Below are positions 22,567-33,722 of a DNA stretch of 64,000 bases, piece after piece. The notes beneath the pieces are model-generated. The model had not been told where the DNA came from. It searched no databases and worked only from the letters and a program-made list of their open reading frames with translations. Each line of letters starts with the position of its first letter. The first letter of the stretch is position 1. A program made the position numbers and the translations under genes. Source of the stretch: Carettochelys insculpta (Eukaryota > Chordata > Testudines > Carettochelyidae); contig NC_134152.1 of assembly GCF_033958435.1 (NCBI RefSeq), positions 26,572,001 to 26,636,000 on the forward strand, in the 5' to 3' direction.

Positions 22567-24113
22567 AAGAATTTAAAAGGTTTTTAAAACAGAGTTAATG
22601 AAACGAAGTTGGGGCCATGAGAAAGTGAAAGACAGGCAGAAATTTACTAGTGGTGGGCAAAGAGCTGTTTTATAAAACCAGAACTGGGCATTAAAGTGAA
22701 ATATAACTAATGTGAAAAAAGGGAAGCTGAAGAGAACTAAATTTGGGGAAGAAAGTCAAAATACAACAAATGGGGAAAGTACAGGACTTACTTATGCCTC
22801 AGTCTTGATCTAAAACTGAATAATAACAGCTTCAGATTTATCAAGTGAGAATTCAATGTCAAGCACCATAAAGACCCAATTCTACCATCTTTACTCAGGC
22901 AAAACTGCTTCTGAAAAGCTAAAAAGGAGGTTTGGCTAAATAAGGAACGCAGGACTGGGCACTATAGTTGTATATCTAATAAGTACAGTATTTTTTCCTA
23001 CGAATAACAAGCATGCTTAAAAACCAGGTACTTTTGTTTCCCAAATTAGTTCTTCTAACTGTATTTCTGCAGAAAATGTTTATTATAGACTTTAGAATCA
23101 GTTCATTTATATTCATTTCTCATGAAAATTCGGTAATTTCACAACAAAATTACTAGATGAAAAGCCTCCCTGCTTATAGTTCCTTTGATAAATGTATGGC
23201 ATTACATTTAATTAAATTTAAATGACAAATACAATGCTATTAATCTTTAAACATTTGCAGAATCAAACATTAAAAGCACAAATAAAAATGGCATTCTTTC
23301 AGTACAAGACAACAGAAAGGGAAGTATCTTGTGTCTGATGTAATTTAGTCTAGGTAATGAGTATTAGTCACTTAGAGTAAGATCATAAAAAATGGATTTG
23401 CCTGGGCAAACCTATGTCTATACATAGCTCCATTGCAGTCTGACGGACTCCGCTTGGGTGCAGGAGTAGTCTTGGATCTATGTGCAGAGTCTAGCTCTCA
23501 GTCTGCAGAATTAGTGGAACCAACTCAATAAAATGTAATGAGCTGAAATAATTGCTGGCAACAACAACCACAAGTCAACATATTTAAAATAGTGTATGCT
23601 TCCTGTACAAGAAACTAGACTGCTTTAAATTTTCAAAGATAATACAGAGTTTCAAAAGACAATAAACAAAGCTCAGACACTGTATACCATTATATGCTAT
23701 AGCTTAAGAACCCACTAAAGGAAAAACGCAATCAGCTAGGAAAATCAGACTACCTTAAACAATGGGGAAGGAAAACCAAGACTAAACAATTAAGCCATTT
23801 CCCTTGTATTTCCAAAAAAAATGTTTAGCTAAAAAAGTCAGTTCTTAAAAGTGAATTAAGACAGATTCATTTTCCCAATTCACAAGACTTTATTTTTGAA
23901 TTGATTCTTGCTGCAGGAATGTGATGGATGTAGATAACTGGAAAAACAACACACATGCACTAACAGCAGCAATAGGTTTGGGGATTAAACACTACACTAG
24001 ACTAAAAGCCAAATTCCATGCAGCTAGACACTTCAGTTGAGTTACACCTGGGAGACAAATGTGGCCCCACCTTGTTTATGAAATTCATATTGTGTAATTC
24101 AATCCAGTTATCC
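22567..24113. other. Intergenic AT-rich DNA
   Basis: No gene, RNA gene or clear transposon seen. It is AT-rich with scattered A-runs. Confidence 0.5.
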
Positions 24114-24299
24114 TGTAGTCCTGTGGCACCTTAGAGACTAACAAATTTATTAGTCACAAGCTTTTCCGGGTAAAACCACTTCATCAGTTTTGCCCAAGAA
24201 AGCTCGACTTAATGTATTTATTAGTTTCTAAGGTGCCACAGGACCTCTCGCTGTTTTTGAAATTATAGGGCAACACTGCTAGCGCTCTGAGACTTGTTG
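24114..24299 (-). mobile_element. Short retroposon family A, long foldback
   Basis: CCTGTGGCACCTTAGAGACT then AACAAATTTATTAGTCACAA on the left is mirrored by TTATTAGTTTCTAAGGTGCC then ACAGGAC on the right. In the middle lie CTTTTCCGGGTAAAACCACT and TTGCCCAAGAAAGCTCGACT, again inverted relative to each other. The 3' tail CAACACTGCTAGCGCTCTGA is present once only. Confidence 0.75.
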
Positions 24300-24334
24300 T
24301 CTAGTTACATTCATTTCAACTGCGGCATCTTTAG

Positions 24335-24496
24335 GATACTAGGTGAGCTTTCGTGGGACCGACCCACTTCTTCAGACCAAGTGGGTCGGTCCCACGAAAG
24401 CTCACCTAATAAACTATTTTGCTAGTCTTTAAAGTGCTACTTGACTGCTTTTTGTTTTGATAGTGTATAGACTAGCACGGCTTCCTCTCTGTTACG
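24335..24496 (+). mobile_element. Short retroposon family B, foldback with 8-bp target duplication
   Basis: GTGAGCTTTCGTGGGACCGA then CCCACTT, a short TCTTCAGACCA loop, and the exact mirror AGTGGGTCGGTCCCACGAAA then GCTCAC, followed by the normal 3' half to CTCTCTGTTACG. ATCTTTAG occurs at 24327-24334 and 24497-24504, bounding the element. The perfect arms point to a young copy. Confidence 0.8.
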
Positions 24497-24504
24497 ATCT
24501 TTAG

Positions 24505-24893
24505 TATATGTTTGATTAACCCTCTCTCTCTTCTATTTCATTTTTTTTTAATTGTGCTCACTTACTCTCCCTCTTCAACACTAAAAACAAAGAATTTAAA
24601 CCTAATATTGATTATCTAACTATTACTGTGCGCCTGATGTAACATCATCCCCATGAAAAGATCCACCCTGTGGGACATATGTCAGTCTTTAAACAGAATT
24701 CCCCATTTACTTCAATGGTAGCCCTGCGGGAACACCAGTGCTGATATCACTGCCATGGATATTTTATTTTTATGTTTATTATTTATTTTATGAGGGAGAT
24801 TATTTCCATATGTTTGCAAACTAAAAGTTTCTGTTTAGGTTTGTTTTGTTGTTAAGATTAAAACTGGTTTTAGTAGAAGAGGTATTCCTTATG
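24505..24893. other. Intergenic AT-rich DNA
   Basis: Nothing recognised except a short ATTTTATTTTTATGTTTATT low-complexity patch near 24760. Confidence 0.5.
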
Positions 24894-25569
24894 GCTGGGT
24901 CTACACTAGAGAGTTTTGTCAACAAGGCTGGATCTACATGAGCCCTTTCCTTTCAAAAGGGGCACATTAATGAGCGGGTTTGAAAGATGCTAATGAGGTG
25001 GTGCAATGAATATGCAGTGCCTCATTAGCATAATGGCAGGCGCGGCGATTCGAAAGTGTGGCTTTTCAAATTGCGCACCACCCATGGAGACGGGACCTTC
25101 TGAAAGGACTCCCCCAGTTTTCATTGCACCACCTTATTAGCATCTTTCAAACCTGCTCATTAACACATGCCCCTTTCAAAAGGAAGGGCTTGTGTAGACA
25201 CAGGGCAGAATGTGCCTTCTGTCAACGTAACTCAGTGAGCTGCTACACGCCTAAAGCATTATGTCGACAAAGTCTCGAAAGAACTCTGCATTTTCTCGAC
25301 AGTATTATCCCTCAAAAATTTGAGGCATAGCAATCTCTGGACAGAGTACTGTCGAAAAAAGTGCAGTGTAGACACTTCTTTCAACAGAGAGGGCTTTGGG
25401 TTGCCTGGCAGCCCTCTTTGTAGAGCTGCCATTCCGCTTTCAGGCACCAGAGGGCAGTGCAGGTCTGGCAGTTCTCTGTCAACAGAGCACATTGTGTGTA
25501 GATGCAATGTGTTGACAGAGGTTCTGCAGAGATTACCCTATCGACATGCTTCTAGACATAGCCTATGTG
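24894..25569. mobile_element. Nested pair of GTCTACAC-TIR elements
   Basis: The outer element opens with GGCTGGGTCTACACTAGAGA and closes with TCTAGACATAGCC; GTCGACAAAG and CTGTCAACAGAG words recur inside it. A second element sits within it at about 24928-25203, from CTGGATCTACATGAGCCCTT to the inverted GGGCTTGTGTAGACACAGG. The inner element has its own inverted sub-ends (CTTTCCTTTCAAAAGGGGCA against GCCCCTTTCAAAAGGAAGGG). Chance frames across the pair are not genes. Confidence 0.65.
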
Positions 25570-26244
25570 TATTAAGCATGCAGTAGCTGGATGAACTCAA
25601 GTGTACAGGATTCTTTTTAAAGAGTTTCAAGTTTTAAAGTGTTAAAGCAATTCCAGATGAGGAAAGATGAATAATTCTTATTCTTCTGGAAAACGTCAGA
25701 TTGCCCTGATACCTGGCTCTGATAACATTACCATGTGTATTTAGCATCAGTGTATACATTTCTTGATTTTTTTATTTGAAGTGTTGACGTCAATATTTTC
25801 TTTATGATGGAAGTAATAAAGACATTTTATGTATATTCTGTACCATTTAGGAAAAGTAGAAACTTGAAACCTGCGTCTCAGAGGTCTTTCACGTTTTTAC
25901 GCATGAAACATTTCTGAATTCCCACCATATCCCTATATTAGGCTTATCATGTTAGGCTAACACTCAATAATTAATATTATGGAGGAGGTATTATTCCCAC
26001 CATAATTTATAAGAAAAGCATTCCTTTTTTGAAATACACATTATAAAAGCAATATAGTGCAAAATTACTACTTTTCCACATTGGGTCAATCTCAATTAAA
26101 CTTCAGTGATTTCAATGTTAATTTTAGGGCCAAACTCTAAATCATGATAAATAAGAAAACTGAGAAAGGAATATTTAAAACACTGTTGCAAAAAATTTTT
26201 TCTGAAATTATTCTCTACCTACATTAGGTAGCAATTAGTAAATT
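25570..26244. other. Intergenic AT-rich DNA
   Basis: No gene or repeat recognised. The sequence is even and AT-rich. Confidence 0.5.
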
Positions 26245-26770
26245 GGGCCCCAATCCTTCAAACACTGAACTGCATACATAATTTTACTTAGACGTACAGT
26301 AAACCCTAGAGTTAGGCAGAACGCAACCCCCTGTGTAACTCACATTTTCACATAAGTTGAGGGGAGCCGGGAACCAGCCTGCCGCCTAGTTCCCAGCTCC
26401 CTTGGGCTTGCAGAATGGCAGGGAGCTGGGAAGCAGGGGGAAGCTGGATCCCAGTCTCCCAGCAGCTTGCGGGACCCAGGAAACTGACCAGCTCAGGGCT
26501 GGTCAGCTTCCCACTTCCCATAAGCAGAGAGCCAGGAATCAGGCTAAGAGCCTTCTGCCTCCCTTTCCCCAGCCATGCGGCTGTCAGACAGCTATACAGC
26601 TGGGGAAAGGGAGCGAGAAGGCTCAATGCCATGGGGCTGCAGGTCTCCCTGTCCCCCTGGCACCATCCCTGCCCCATTCCACCCCCTCGTGTAAATGTGA
26701 GATGCGCGTATCTCGGGGGATTACTGTACAGTCCTACTGAAATCAATGGGTGAAGTATTCATTGTTCTGA
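26245..26770. repeat. Old CAATGGG-theme repeat, split by a Tigger-like element
   Basis: The left part GGGCCCCAATCCTTCAAACA and the right part CAGTCCTACTGAAATCAATG then GGTG form a single old amniote repeat when the element at 26297-26726 is removed. It is too diverged to name. Confidence 0.5.
26297..26726. mobile_element. Tigger-like CAGTAAACCCT element, copy 1
   Basis: A 430-bp element flanked by TA on both sides (26295-26296 and 26727-26728). The left end is CAGTAAACCCTAGAGTTAGG and the right end is ATCTCGGGGGATTACTG, inverted relative to it. This is the end structure and target of pogo/Tigger elements. The interior is an unusual GC-rich stretch full of GGGAGCTGGG and CCCAGCTCCC words in both orientations. 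It gives overlapping open frames of 112-132 codons on both strands, none of them a transposase. Confidence 0.75.
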
Positions 26771-27395
26771 GGCCTTTATTTGGATACAACACTAGAAAAT
26801 ACATGTTAGTTTTCAAAGTTCTCTATGGCCTTGGTCTGTCTTACCACTGGCCTAACAGCCACCTAGTTCCACCTCCCATTATGACCTCTCTGTTCCCTTC
26901 TTATCATACTCTGCTAGGGAAAAAAACAACTTATATAAGCTGACTCCCCTATATAGAATTCTAGAGTCCATTCTTCATGTCACTTCTCCTTTAAAATTCA
27001 TCTTAAAACCTTCCTGCTTTCTTTAAGTTACTATTTTTTCCCTGCATAATGTTGGAAGATTATTACAGAGTGCTCTTAATAAACACATGCTTTGTACTGT
27101 GTCTGCTGGAGTTTATTTTTGAGAGGTACAGCTTGTATGTTAACTTCTCTTGCATTCTTTATAACAAAGTATTTATCCATTTATTAAGAATTCAGCACAT
27201 CTACTAACATTACTGAAACATAATTTTGAGCCCAAATAATTTTCTTCCAGACCAGCAAAAACCCAAGCATTTTACCCATTTGTAGCTCATAAAATGATTG
27301 CACATTGTGTGTCTGAGATGTTAGCTTCATGCTTGGATTCAATTTTATTTAGAATTTCAAACACATCTAATTTATTTACTTCGGCTATTTCTCTG
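26771..27395. other. 5' flank or intron of GPR146
   Basis: AT-rich, no repeat. If the gene has an upstream untranslated exon, as the acceptor implies, this is intronic. Confidence 0.5.
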
Positions 27396-27442
27396 CAGAA
27401 AAGCTGGTAACCAGAAGAGAAGATACAAAAATTAAGATCACT
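27396..27442 (+). promoter_or_regulatory. GPR146: Splice acceptor and 5' UTR of GPR146
   Basis: A pyrimidine-biased tract ends in TATTTCTCTGCAG, with AG at 27397-27398. The remaining 44 nt to the ATG would be the UTR part of the coding exon. The start codon context is ATCACTATGT, with A at -3. Placing the whole reading frame in one exon after a non-coding exon is the usual arrangement for this receptor. Confidence 0.6.
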
Positions 27443-28444
27443 ATGTGGAGCTGTGAAGCTGTCAATGGTACCAAGAACAGCGAGAACCAGCAACTCTGCA
27501 ATGACTTCCATCTGGTTCTTTTCATCTTTTCCCTACTCTACCTCATCATCTGTTTTCCAATTGGCCTTTGTTATAATGCCCTGCTGGTCCTAGTTAATCT
27601 CTGTAACAAAGCAACTATAACAATGCCGGATGTTTACTTTGTCAATATTGCAATTGCCAGTCTCATCATCACTGGCATGGCACCAATGTACCTTCTAGGA
27701 CCTGAAAATACAAAATGGGCCATCTGGAATTTTAACAATGAAGTTTATATTACATTACTCATTTTATTCAATGTTTCATCTTTAGTTATCATGTATTCTA
27801 CAACATTGCTCAGCCTGGACTACTACATTGAACGTGCTTTACCAAGGACTTATATGTCAAGTGTGTACAACACAAAACATGTCTGTGGGTTCATTTGGGG
27901 AGGAGCTATGCTTACAAGTTTTTCATCTCTCTTATTCTACGTTTGCAATCATGTATCCACTAAAATAATTGAATGTTCCAAGATGCAAAACAAAGAAGCA
28001 GCAGACTCCATTATGGTTTTTATTGGGTATGTTGTACCAGCTGTTGCTGTACTCTATGCACTTGTTTTAATTTTGCGACTTCGTAATGAGGCTACACCAC
28101 TGGACCAAGACACTGGAAGATTAGATCCTTCAGTGCACAGGCTTTTGATTGCTACAGTCTGTACACAGTTTATCTTATGGACACCCTACTATGTAACTCT
28201 TTTGGTTAACACCTTCATTAATGTACAAGGAATACTTTCAGATGAAAATTATACCCACATATTAACTTTCATTGAGGGTTTATCAAAACTGTTGGCTTTC
28301 TCAAGTAGTTTTGTAATGCCTCTACTCTACCGATATATTAACAAAAACTTTCCTCACAAATTACGACGGCTGCTTAAAAGAATACACTGTGGAAATCAAG
28401 GATGTTCTCATGAACGCACAGTAGTCCAGCAAATTATTACGTAG
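27443..28444 (+). CDS. GPR146: Orphan class A G-protein coupled receptor GPR146
   Basis: Intact 333-codon single-exon receptor, the same length as human GPR146. From memory of the human protein, several blocks match almost residue for residue, including the N-terminal MWSC and [12 protein letters not shown], [33 protein letters not shown], PLDxDTGRL and AFSSSFV-PLLYRY. Seven membrane segments fit about 24-52, 61-85, 99-130, 147-168, 189-213, 231-258 and 270-298, then a basic helix 8 with Cys316 and Cys321 that could be lipidated. Glycosylation sites are Asn8 and Asn269. Class A landmarks are altered: DRY is Asp126-Tyr-Tyr, the sodium-site Asp of helix 2 is Ser73, no Cys tops helix 3, and NPxxY is MPLLY. 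Trp246-Thr-Pro248 keeps the helix 6 kink. In mammals GPR146 is linked to liver ERK/SREBP2 signalling and plasma cholesterol; a proposed C-peptide ligand is disputed. Whether this is the ortholog or a close paralog cannot be settled here. Confidence 0.95.
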   Translation: MWSCEAVNGTKNSENQQLCNDFHLVLFIFSLLYLIICFPIGLCYNALLVLVNLCNKATITMPDVYFVNIAIASLIITGMAPMYLLGPENTKWAIWNFNNEVYITLLILFNVSSLVIMYSTTLLSLDYYIERALPRTYMSSVYNTKHVCGFIWGGAMLTSFSSLLFYVCNHVSTKIIECSKMQNKEAADSIMVFIGYVVPAVAVLYALVLILRLRNEATPLDQDTGRLDPSVHRLLIATVCTQFILWTPYYVTLLVNTFINVQGILSDENYTHILTFIEGLSKLLAFSSSFVMPLLYRYINKNFPHKLRRLLKRIHCGNQGCSHERTVVQQIIT

Positions 28445-29520
28445 ATATGAAAGAATTTCACAGTGTTCACTTACTGCAGTATTTTGTATACTGTATTTTG
28501 TACATGACAATATTTGTTGATTCTTAAATATTTTATATGAGAGCACCTACAGAGGAGGCTTGAACAGAACTTCCATTATTTTAAGTAAATGATTTACAGT
28601 TTAAATCTTAGTGTGTAAAACCATTGCAAAAAATCTCTTAGTGTGTCTACATGTTATAATACCTGTGTTTTCCAATATTTTCAATGCACTGAGTAAGTTA
28701 AGAAGCATAAGCTTTGTCTTCACAGTTCCAATGATCCTGTCTGGAGAAATCACTAAGAAGTTAAATGAAGCCTTGATTGACACACAGCACTTTGTCGTCT
28801 TCTACGGGGGAAAAAAAATAACTATTCTGCTCTCCATAAAAAGGAATACAATTGTTTTAATTTTAAAAATAGACCTATTTTTGGTGAAGATGACAGCATC
28901 TTTTTAATGAAGACGATCTCTGCTGAAGATCAGACTGTTCAACTATATAAGATTGAATAGTAAAGTGTTAATTATAAGTTACTTTAGTATTTAATTAAGT
29001 TGCTTCCTCTTCATTCCCCAAAGAAAGGTCAAGGAACCTAAAATGAAATTCTGAGAAAGGATATTCTCATGCAAACTCAGCTACATTTTAACATCTTGGA
29101 CAAATCACATTTTCCTAGATGTAACAAACATGCATTTGTTTTCATTGCTCTGTGTATCAAAAACATTTCAACTATTCAGTAATATTTATTAACTGTTTTA
29201 AGAGAATGAAGAGATATTTGCTGTGCATATTAAAATGAAGGATACAGTGGTTCATGGTGGTGCTTCGTCCTGCCACAAGGGCAGGGGACTGGACTTGAAC
29301 TCTCAAGGTCCCTTCCAGTTTTAGTGTTCTATGAGTCTACGAAGTTAGAGTGAAAGTAAAATGTACATGGCTGATGAATGTTTGGCTAAGTGTTATGGTC
29401 CACAAAAGTTTGTGTGACTAGAGTGAATTATCTTAAATAAATATGTTTCTAATTAACAATTTGTATTTGTAAAGGATATGACTGTGATCGTAATAAACTG
29501 AAGTCTCTTTAATCATGGGA
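28445..29520 (+). other. GPR146: Probable 3' UTR of GPR146
   Basis: AT-rich, same strand, no repeat until a CR1 tail scrap. AATAAA-type signals occur near 29436 (AAATAAATATG) and near 29492 (GTAATAAACTGAAG), each followed by T/G-rich sequence, so the transcript may end near 29460-29530. This is inferred from signals only. Short frames here (28611-28907 and others) are not supported. Confidence 0.45.
29250..29345 (+). mobile_element. CR1 LINE tail scrap
   Basis: GTCCTGCCACAAGGGCAGGG, GACTGGACTTGAACTCTCAA and GGTCCCTTCCAGTTTTAGTG then TTCTATGAGTCT are the last 90 bases of a CR1. It lies inside the presumed 3' UTR of GPR146. Confidence 0.8.
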
Positions 29521-30865
29521 CAATGAAAGCTTATTTGTCCAAATGTCTCTAGGTCAATCTAGGTATTGTTTTAAGATGGGTGAAGACCTGGAGCCCTTTA
29601 TAAGTCTTCTCTAGAGAGTTTGTTTGATCAAGAATTCCTACTAAACCATAAGAGCTAGGATCACCAAATTCAGTACGCAGCTTTCTCTTATCATAACTTT
29701 ATGCAGCATAGGGGTTTGGCTGTGCCAGAAAAATGGGATGAGCCTGGAATGGGATAGCTTTTCATAAAACCAAACAGAAAAGAGACAGACACCAAATCAA
29801 GTACAGTCGTCAAATCTAACATAACTGAACAAATTTTGAAAGAGACTGAATCAAGATAAGCCAGAAAAATTGGATGAATCTCAAATAGTATTGCTTCTCA
29901 GTTACAGAAAAGAGATAAAACAGAGAAATTTAGAGTAGTGCTCTGTTTTGGCACAGCTAAGTCAGGCTTAAGGTTTGAAAACTAGAAGAAAATGGTATTC
30001 AAACCAAATTGACGATAGTCTTTTTTTGTTAAAACATAGTGAATGCTAAGTGTTTACAGGGATGAAGAAAAAATACTTGATAGAATTTCCATTTTACAAA
30101 AATTAAACATTTTAATAATCTCTTTTTAAGAAATCCCAAGTAAAAATAACGCTATTTTTGAAAAAAATAAAATAAAGCCTGTACATTTTCCTTTTATTAA
30201 AAAAAGCCTTGAATTAGCAAAGGACATTAGCAATGTGAGGTAAATCTGCTAGTAAGTTGCTATTCATTGAACAGGACCAACATGTTGCTTCTTTTAAAAT
30301 ATGTCAGACTACGAGTAGTCTTTCTTAAACTAGGCTTCGTTATCATTATCTTACTTTTTAAGAACCCAAAATTCAAGCACTTGAAGTGACAGAAGATTTA
30401 AAGCAGAATGAAAAGGCAAAATCTACAGTTTCTAGTATTATTAAACCAACATTTTTAGTACTAAATTTAACCAGTTGAAATTGCTTGGTTTTACAAAAAG
30501 AATAACTTCTACTTTATTTAATATAGCATCAGCCAAGTTATACATAAAATAAGGAAGGAAACTAATCCACAATAGGAATAATATTTAAAATAGCTATTTA
30601 TTAATTCAAACCAGCACTAGTTATTTGCTAAATATGTAGACGTGTAACTCCTTGCAACATGGCTCCAGAATGCACTGTATCAATGTAATTTTGTTAATTC
30701 ATAATAGTGTTGAAGAAATCCAGTGCAGACTGCCAAATTTTACAGTTGAGAGAGTATCTGAAAAGCAGGAATGCTGCAGACACAGAGAAACCTCTTTGAC
30801 CTGCACAAACAAGAGAGTGCAAATTAGACAGATTTTGAAACTATAAAATGTTCAGGGAGAGAACC
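29521..30865. other. Intergenic AT-rich DNA
   Basis: No gene or named repeat. The phrases AAGCCAGAAAAATTGGATGA (near 29860) and GTGCCAGAAAAATGGGATGA (near 29723) are a diverged direct duplication about 135 bp apart. Confidence 0.45.
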
Positions 30866-30965
30866 TGATCCAGTGGTTAATTGAAAGAGCCCTCAGTTGG
30901 ACACAGACAACAGAGGCCAGACGATGAATTCCTACTCTCCTACTGGCACGTGGGAAACATGACAT
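30866..30965 (+). repeat. MIR-like SINE fragment
   Basis: CCTGATCCAGTGGTTAATTG, AAAGAGCCCTCAGTTGGACA and ACTCTCCTACTGGCACGTGG follow the tRNA-like head and core order of MIR/CORE SINEs (A-box-like AGTGGTTAA). It is diverged, with no target duplication. Confidence 0.4.
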
Positions 30966-33720
30966 CAACACTGGCCCTGCCTCAAAACAGCAGGAGAAAT
31001 CCATTGGCTCAAAAGTCAAATTGTAAAAGCAAAATTCCTTCTTAGTGTGGATTTATTGTTTATCAAAGTGCAGATCAGAAAGATTCTGCTGCAGAAGGAA
31101 TGAGACAAAATAACTTTAAAACCCTTTTAGTTATTAATAAGTACCATTTCACCACATTCTTTGTCCCCGTTTTTTCGTCTCTCTCTTTATTAATTACAAA
31201 CTACATGAGGCAAGAAGAGCAGGTTCCCAATCCATTTAACACATCTTTTTCCCTCCTCCCCTTCAGTACTATTCCACTGAATCTTCTACACACCTTTCTC
31301 TGCTTCTCTTCTCTAGCTAATAGTTTATTCAAGTCCATCACAGACAGACTGGTAATTTACTACTGTTCTTTTTGGTATCTTGTCCTATATTTTTAATAAT
31401 TGCTTAAAGACTTTTGCCCAAAATAATTTTACTCTTAATTCCCTATATATTAAAACATGAAGGACTATTGATCTCTTTCATAGGCTTCATATATTAGTTA
31501 CCTCACGAAAATCTCCCTTACCCCAACTGACGGAAATGAGCCTGACCTTTCCCTATCACTGTGCCTCCTTCACATCTCCCCTAACTTTGAGTCAATACAG
31601 CTGTTTCAGCCACATAATTATTTAAGTTCTCCAAAGAGCATGCGTGTTGCATCCCACTAAACATAAATTACTGTAATAGAATAATAGTCATCTCTCAAAT
31701 CATTTCTAACCAACCTATTAGATAGACAGCCTTTAAATTTTGCACACGTTCAATATCTGCCTTTACATTCACCAGCAAATCTCTGCACTACCTTGTTAGT
31801 AGCTTCTTTTTAGGAGGGAAAGCACCAATAAAAAGCATGAATCTCTTCCAATACATAACTTTTTGCTATGTTGCCAATTCTCTTCATGCTCCACTACCTC
31901 ATCATCTTAAAACTAATTTCTGAAATGGAACTACCAAATGATTTCTCTGAACACATAGGCACAGAGATACAAATGCATCTTTCTTTTCGCCATAGCAACT
32001 GCATCCTCTCAACTCAAGCATCATTCAATACAAGATGTGCTTTCCCAAGAGTTTGCTGGCTGAGTTCAATCAAGTGCTAGCTGCTTTAATGGATACCTCT
32101 AACTTTCTTTGTAGCATTTCTAAACACATTACATGTTATTCCATTAGTTTGCTGTAGATCTCTCTCAAACAACGCCACAACGTTATGGGCACAGAAGAAG
32201 ATGGAGGCAATCTGGGGAACAAGGTGTATCAGGACACAAGACTATTGTGGTCAAACCCCTGGCTGGAGTAGCTGTGGCAGGGAAGCCTCCCCAGTGTCTA
32301 AGAGACAGGAGAGGCAACAGACATTTCTATATCCCCTCTCAAAAGTAGTCAGGGTGACAGCAGATTTTCCTACTTTCTTGAACAGTGAGGACTCGTGTGG
32401 AACCTAGTACCTAAGGTGTCCGACCTTGGGTTGATGTGTACAGCAGGTCCACTACACTCTCTCCTCTCCTCCTTCACAGTTCTCCATCAAACTGGTGGCA
32501 GTGGAGCTTCTCACAACAATAGGTTTTGGAGTTAACATCACATCGAAATGAACTGGACTCCTTGTTCTTCTAAGAGCTGTTGTTTCAGGCTGTCTGCAGA
32601 CTAAGGGAGACTTCACTGTATCAGTTAGGCTCAGTTTGTGCGGGCTTATAGCATCCGTGCTTCAATCAGGTCCTGTATAGGCATTTTTGCAAAATCATCA
32701 GCTTCCCTTTTTTATTCTTAGCACTTGTAACGATTGTCATCTAGCTTTCTGTAATTCCCACCCACAAGTGCACAGCTAATAAAACTTTCCAAACCCATCT
32801 AGCAAAATAAATTCTCCTTTTCTTTCCTGTAATAGTTGCTACAAAAGTGCAGTCAAGCATTAAAGGAAATTGAATAGATAGAAGCGGGAAAACTGTCCTT
32901 AATTGGTGTGACTACAGATTCACATAAGATTGATTGCGTCTTTGAATCACACCTCCAGAATATTACACCTGTTCTAGAGATTTAGGTGCATTGGCAATTT
33001 TAACTACCCCATTTGCTTTCCTTACTCAATTCTAATTTTATGTCGCCACATAATCCTATCCCTAATTTTCATAAACATGCAGTCTCTTCATTTGTAATGG
33101 ATAAAATGCCACATTAATTTCTGTCCTTTTCCACTTACATGAAATTTCCTGCTTCATACCATTGATCTTTTATAACCTCTCTTCAGATTATCATTTCTTG
33201 TCACTTTTAATGTACTATGAAATTTGATTTTTATGTTTCATTGTGCTTTTCTACTCTTTCATGTAAGGCCTTATACATTATCCATGGTGCCATTCACTGT
33301 GTTTTAGCTTCACTAGCTTTTGTTTTTGTTGTCTTTTTATAACATTTCAGTTTTATTGAAATGATTTGACACTAATTCAATACTGTCCAGTAAAAGCTGT
33401 TTTCATAGGGGAAAAAAGGATCTAATCAGTTTTCTTCAACATATTCTACAAATCTCAAGACGGTTTTAAAGTTTAGTTTTATGTATGTGTGTAAGCATGA
33501 AGTTAAGCATTTTTGCACATATCCTCAGAAATATTTTACATATGAGGGATTCATCAACTGATTGCCCACCCACTCTTACCTTTATGTTTCTTGATCAGTT
33601 TGGGTTAGCGAGCCTGATTTTTTGGGTGCTCCATAGGCATTATGATGTGTAACTGCCCTTCAACTTCTCTAGGGAAATGCCAACAAGGCTGTCTGTATTT
33701 GCACTTACTTTCTATGATAT
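30966..33720. other. Intergenic AT-rich DNA
   Basis: About 2.7 kb with no recognisable transposon or gene. The open frames at 31100-31396 and 31868-32080 have biased hydrophobic composition from T-rich DNA and carry no motif. A GC-richer patch lies at 32190-32480. Confidence 0.5.
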
Positions 33721-33722
33721 TA

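Noticed and set aside
26348..26753. Three overlapping frames of 112-132 codons
   Set aside because: All fall inside one Tigger-like element with a GC-rich interior. Simultaneous open frames on both strands indicate bias, not coding.
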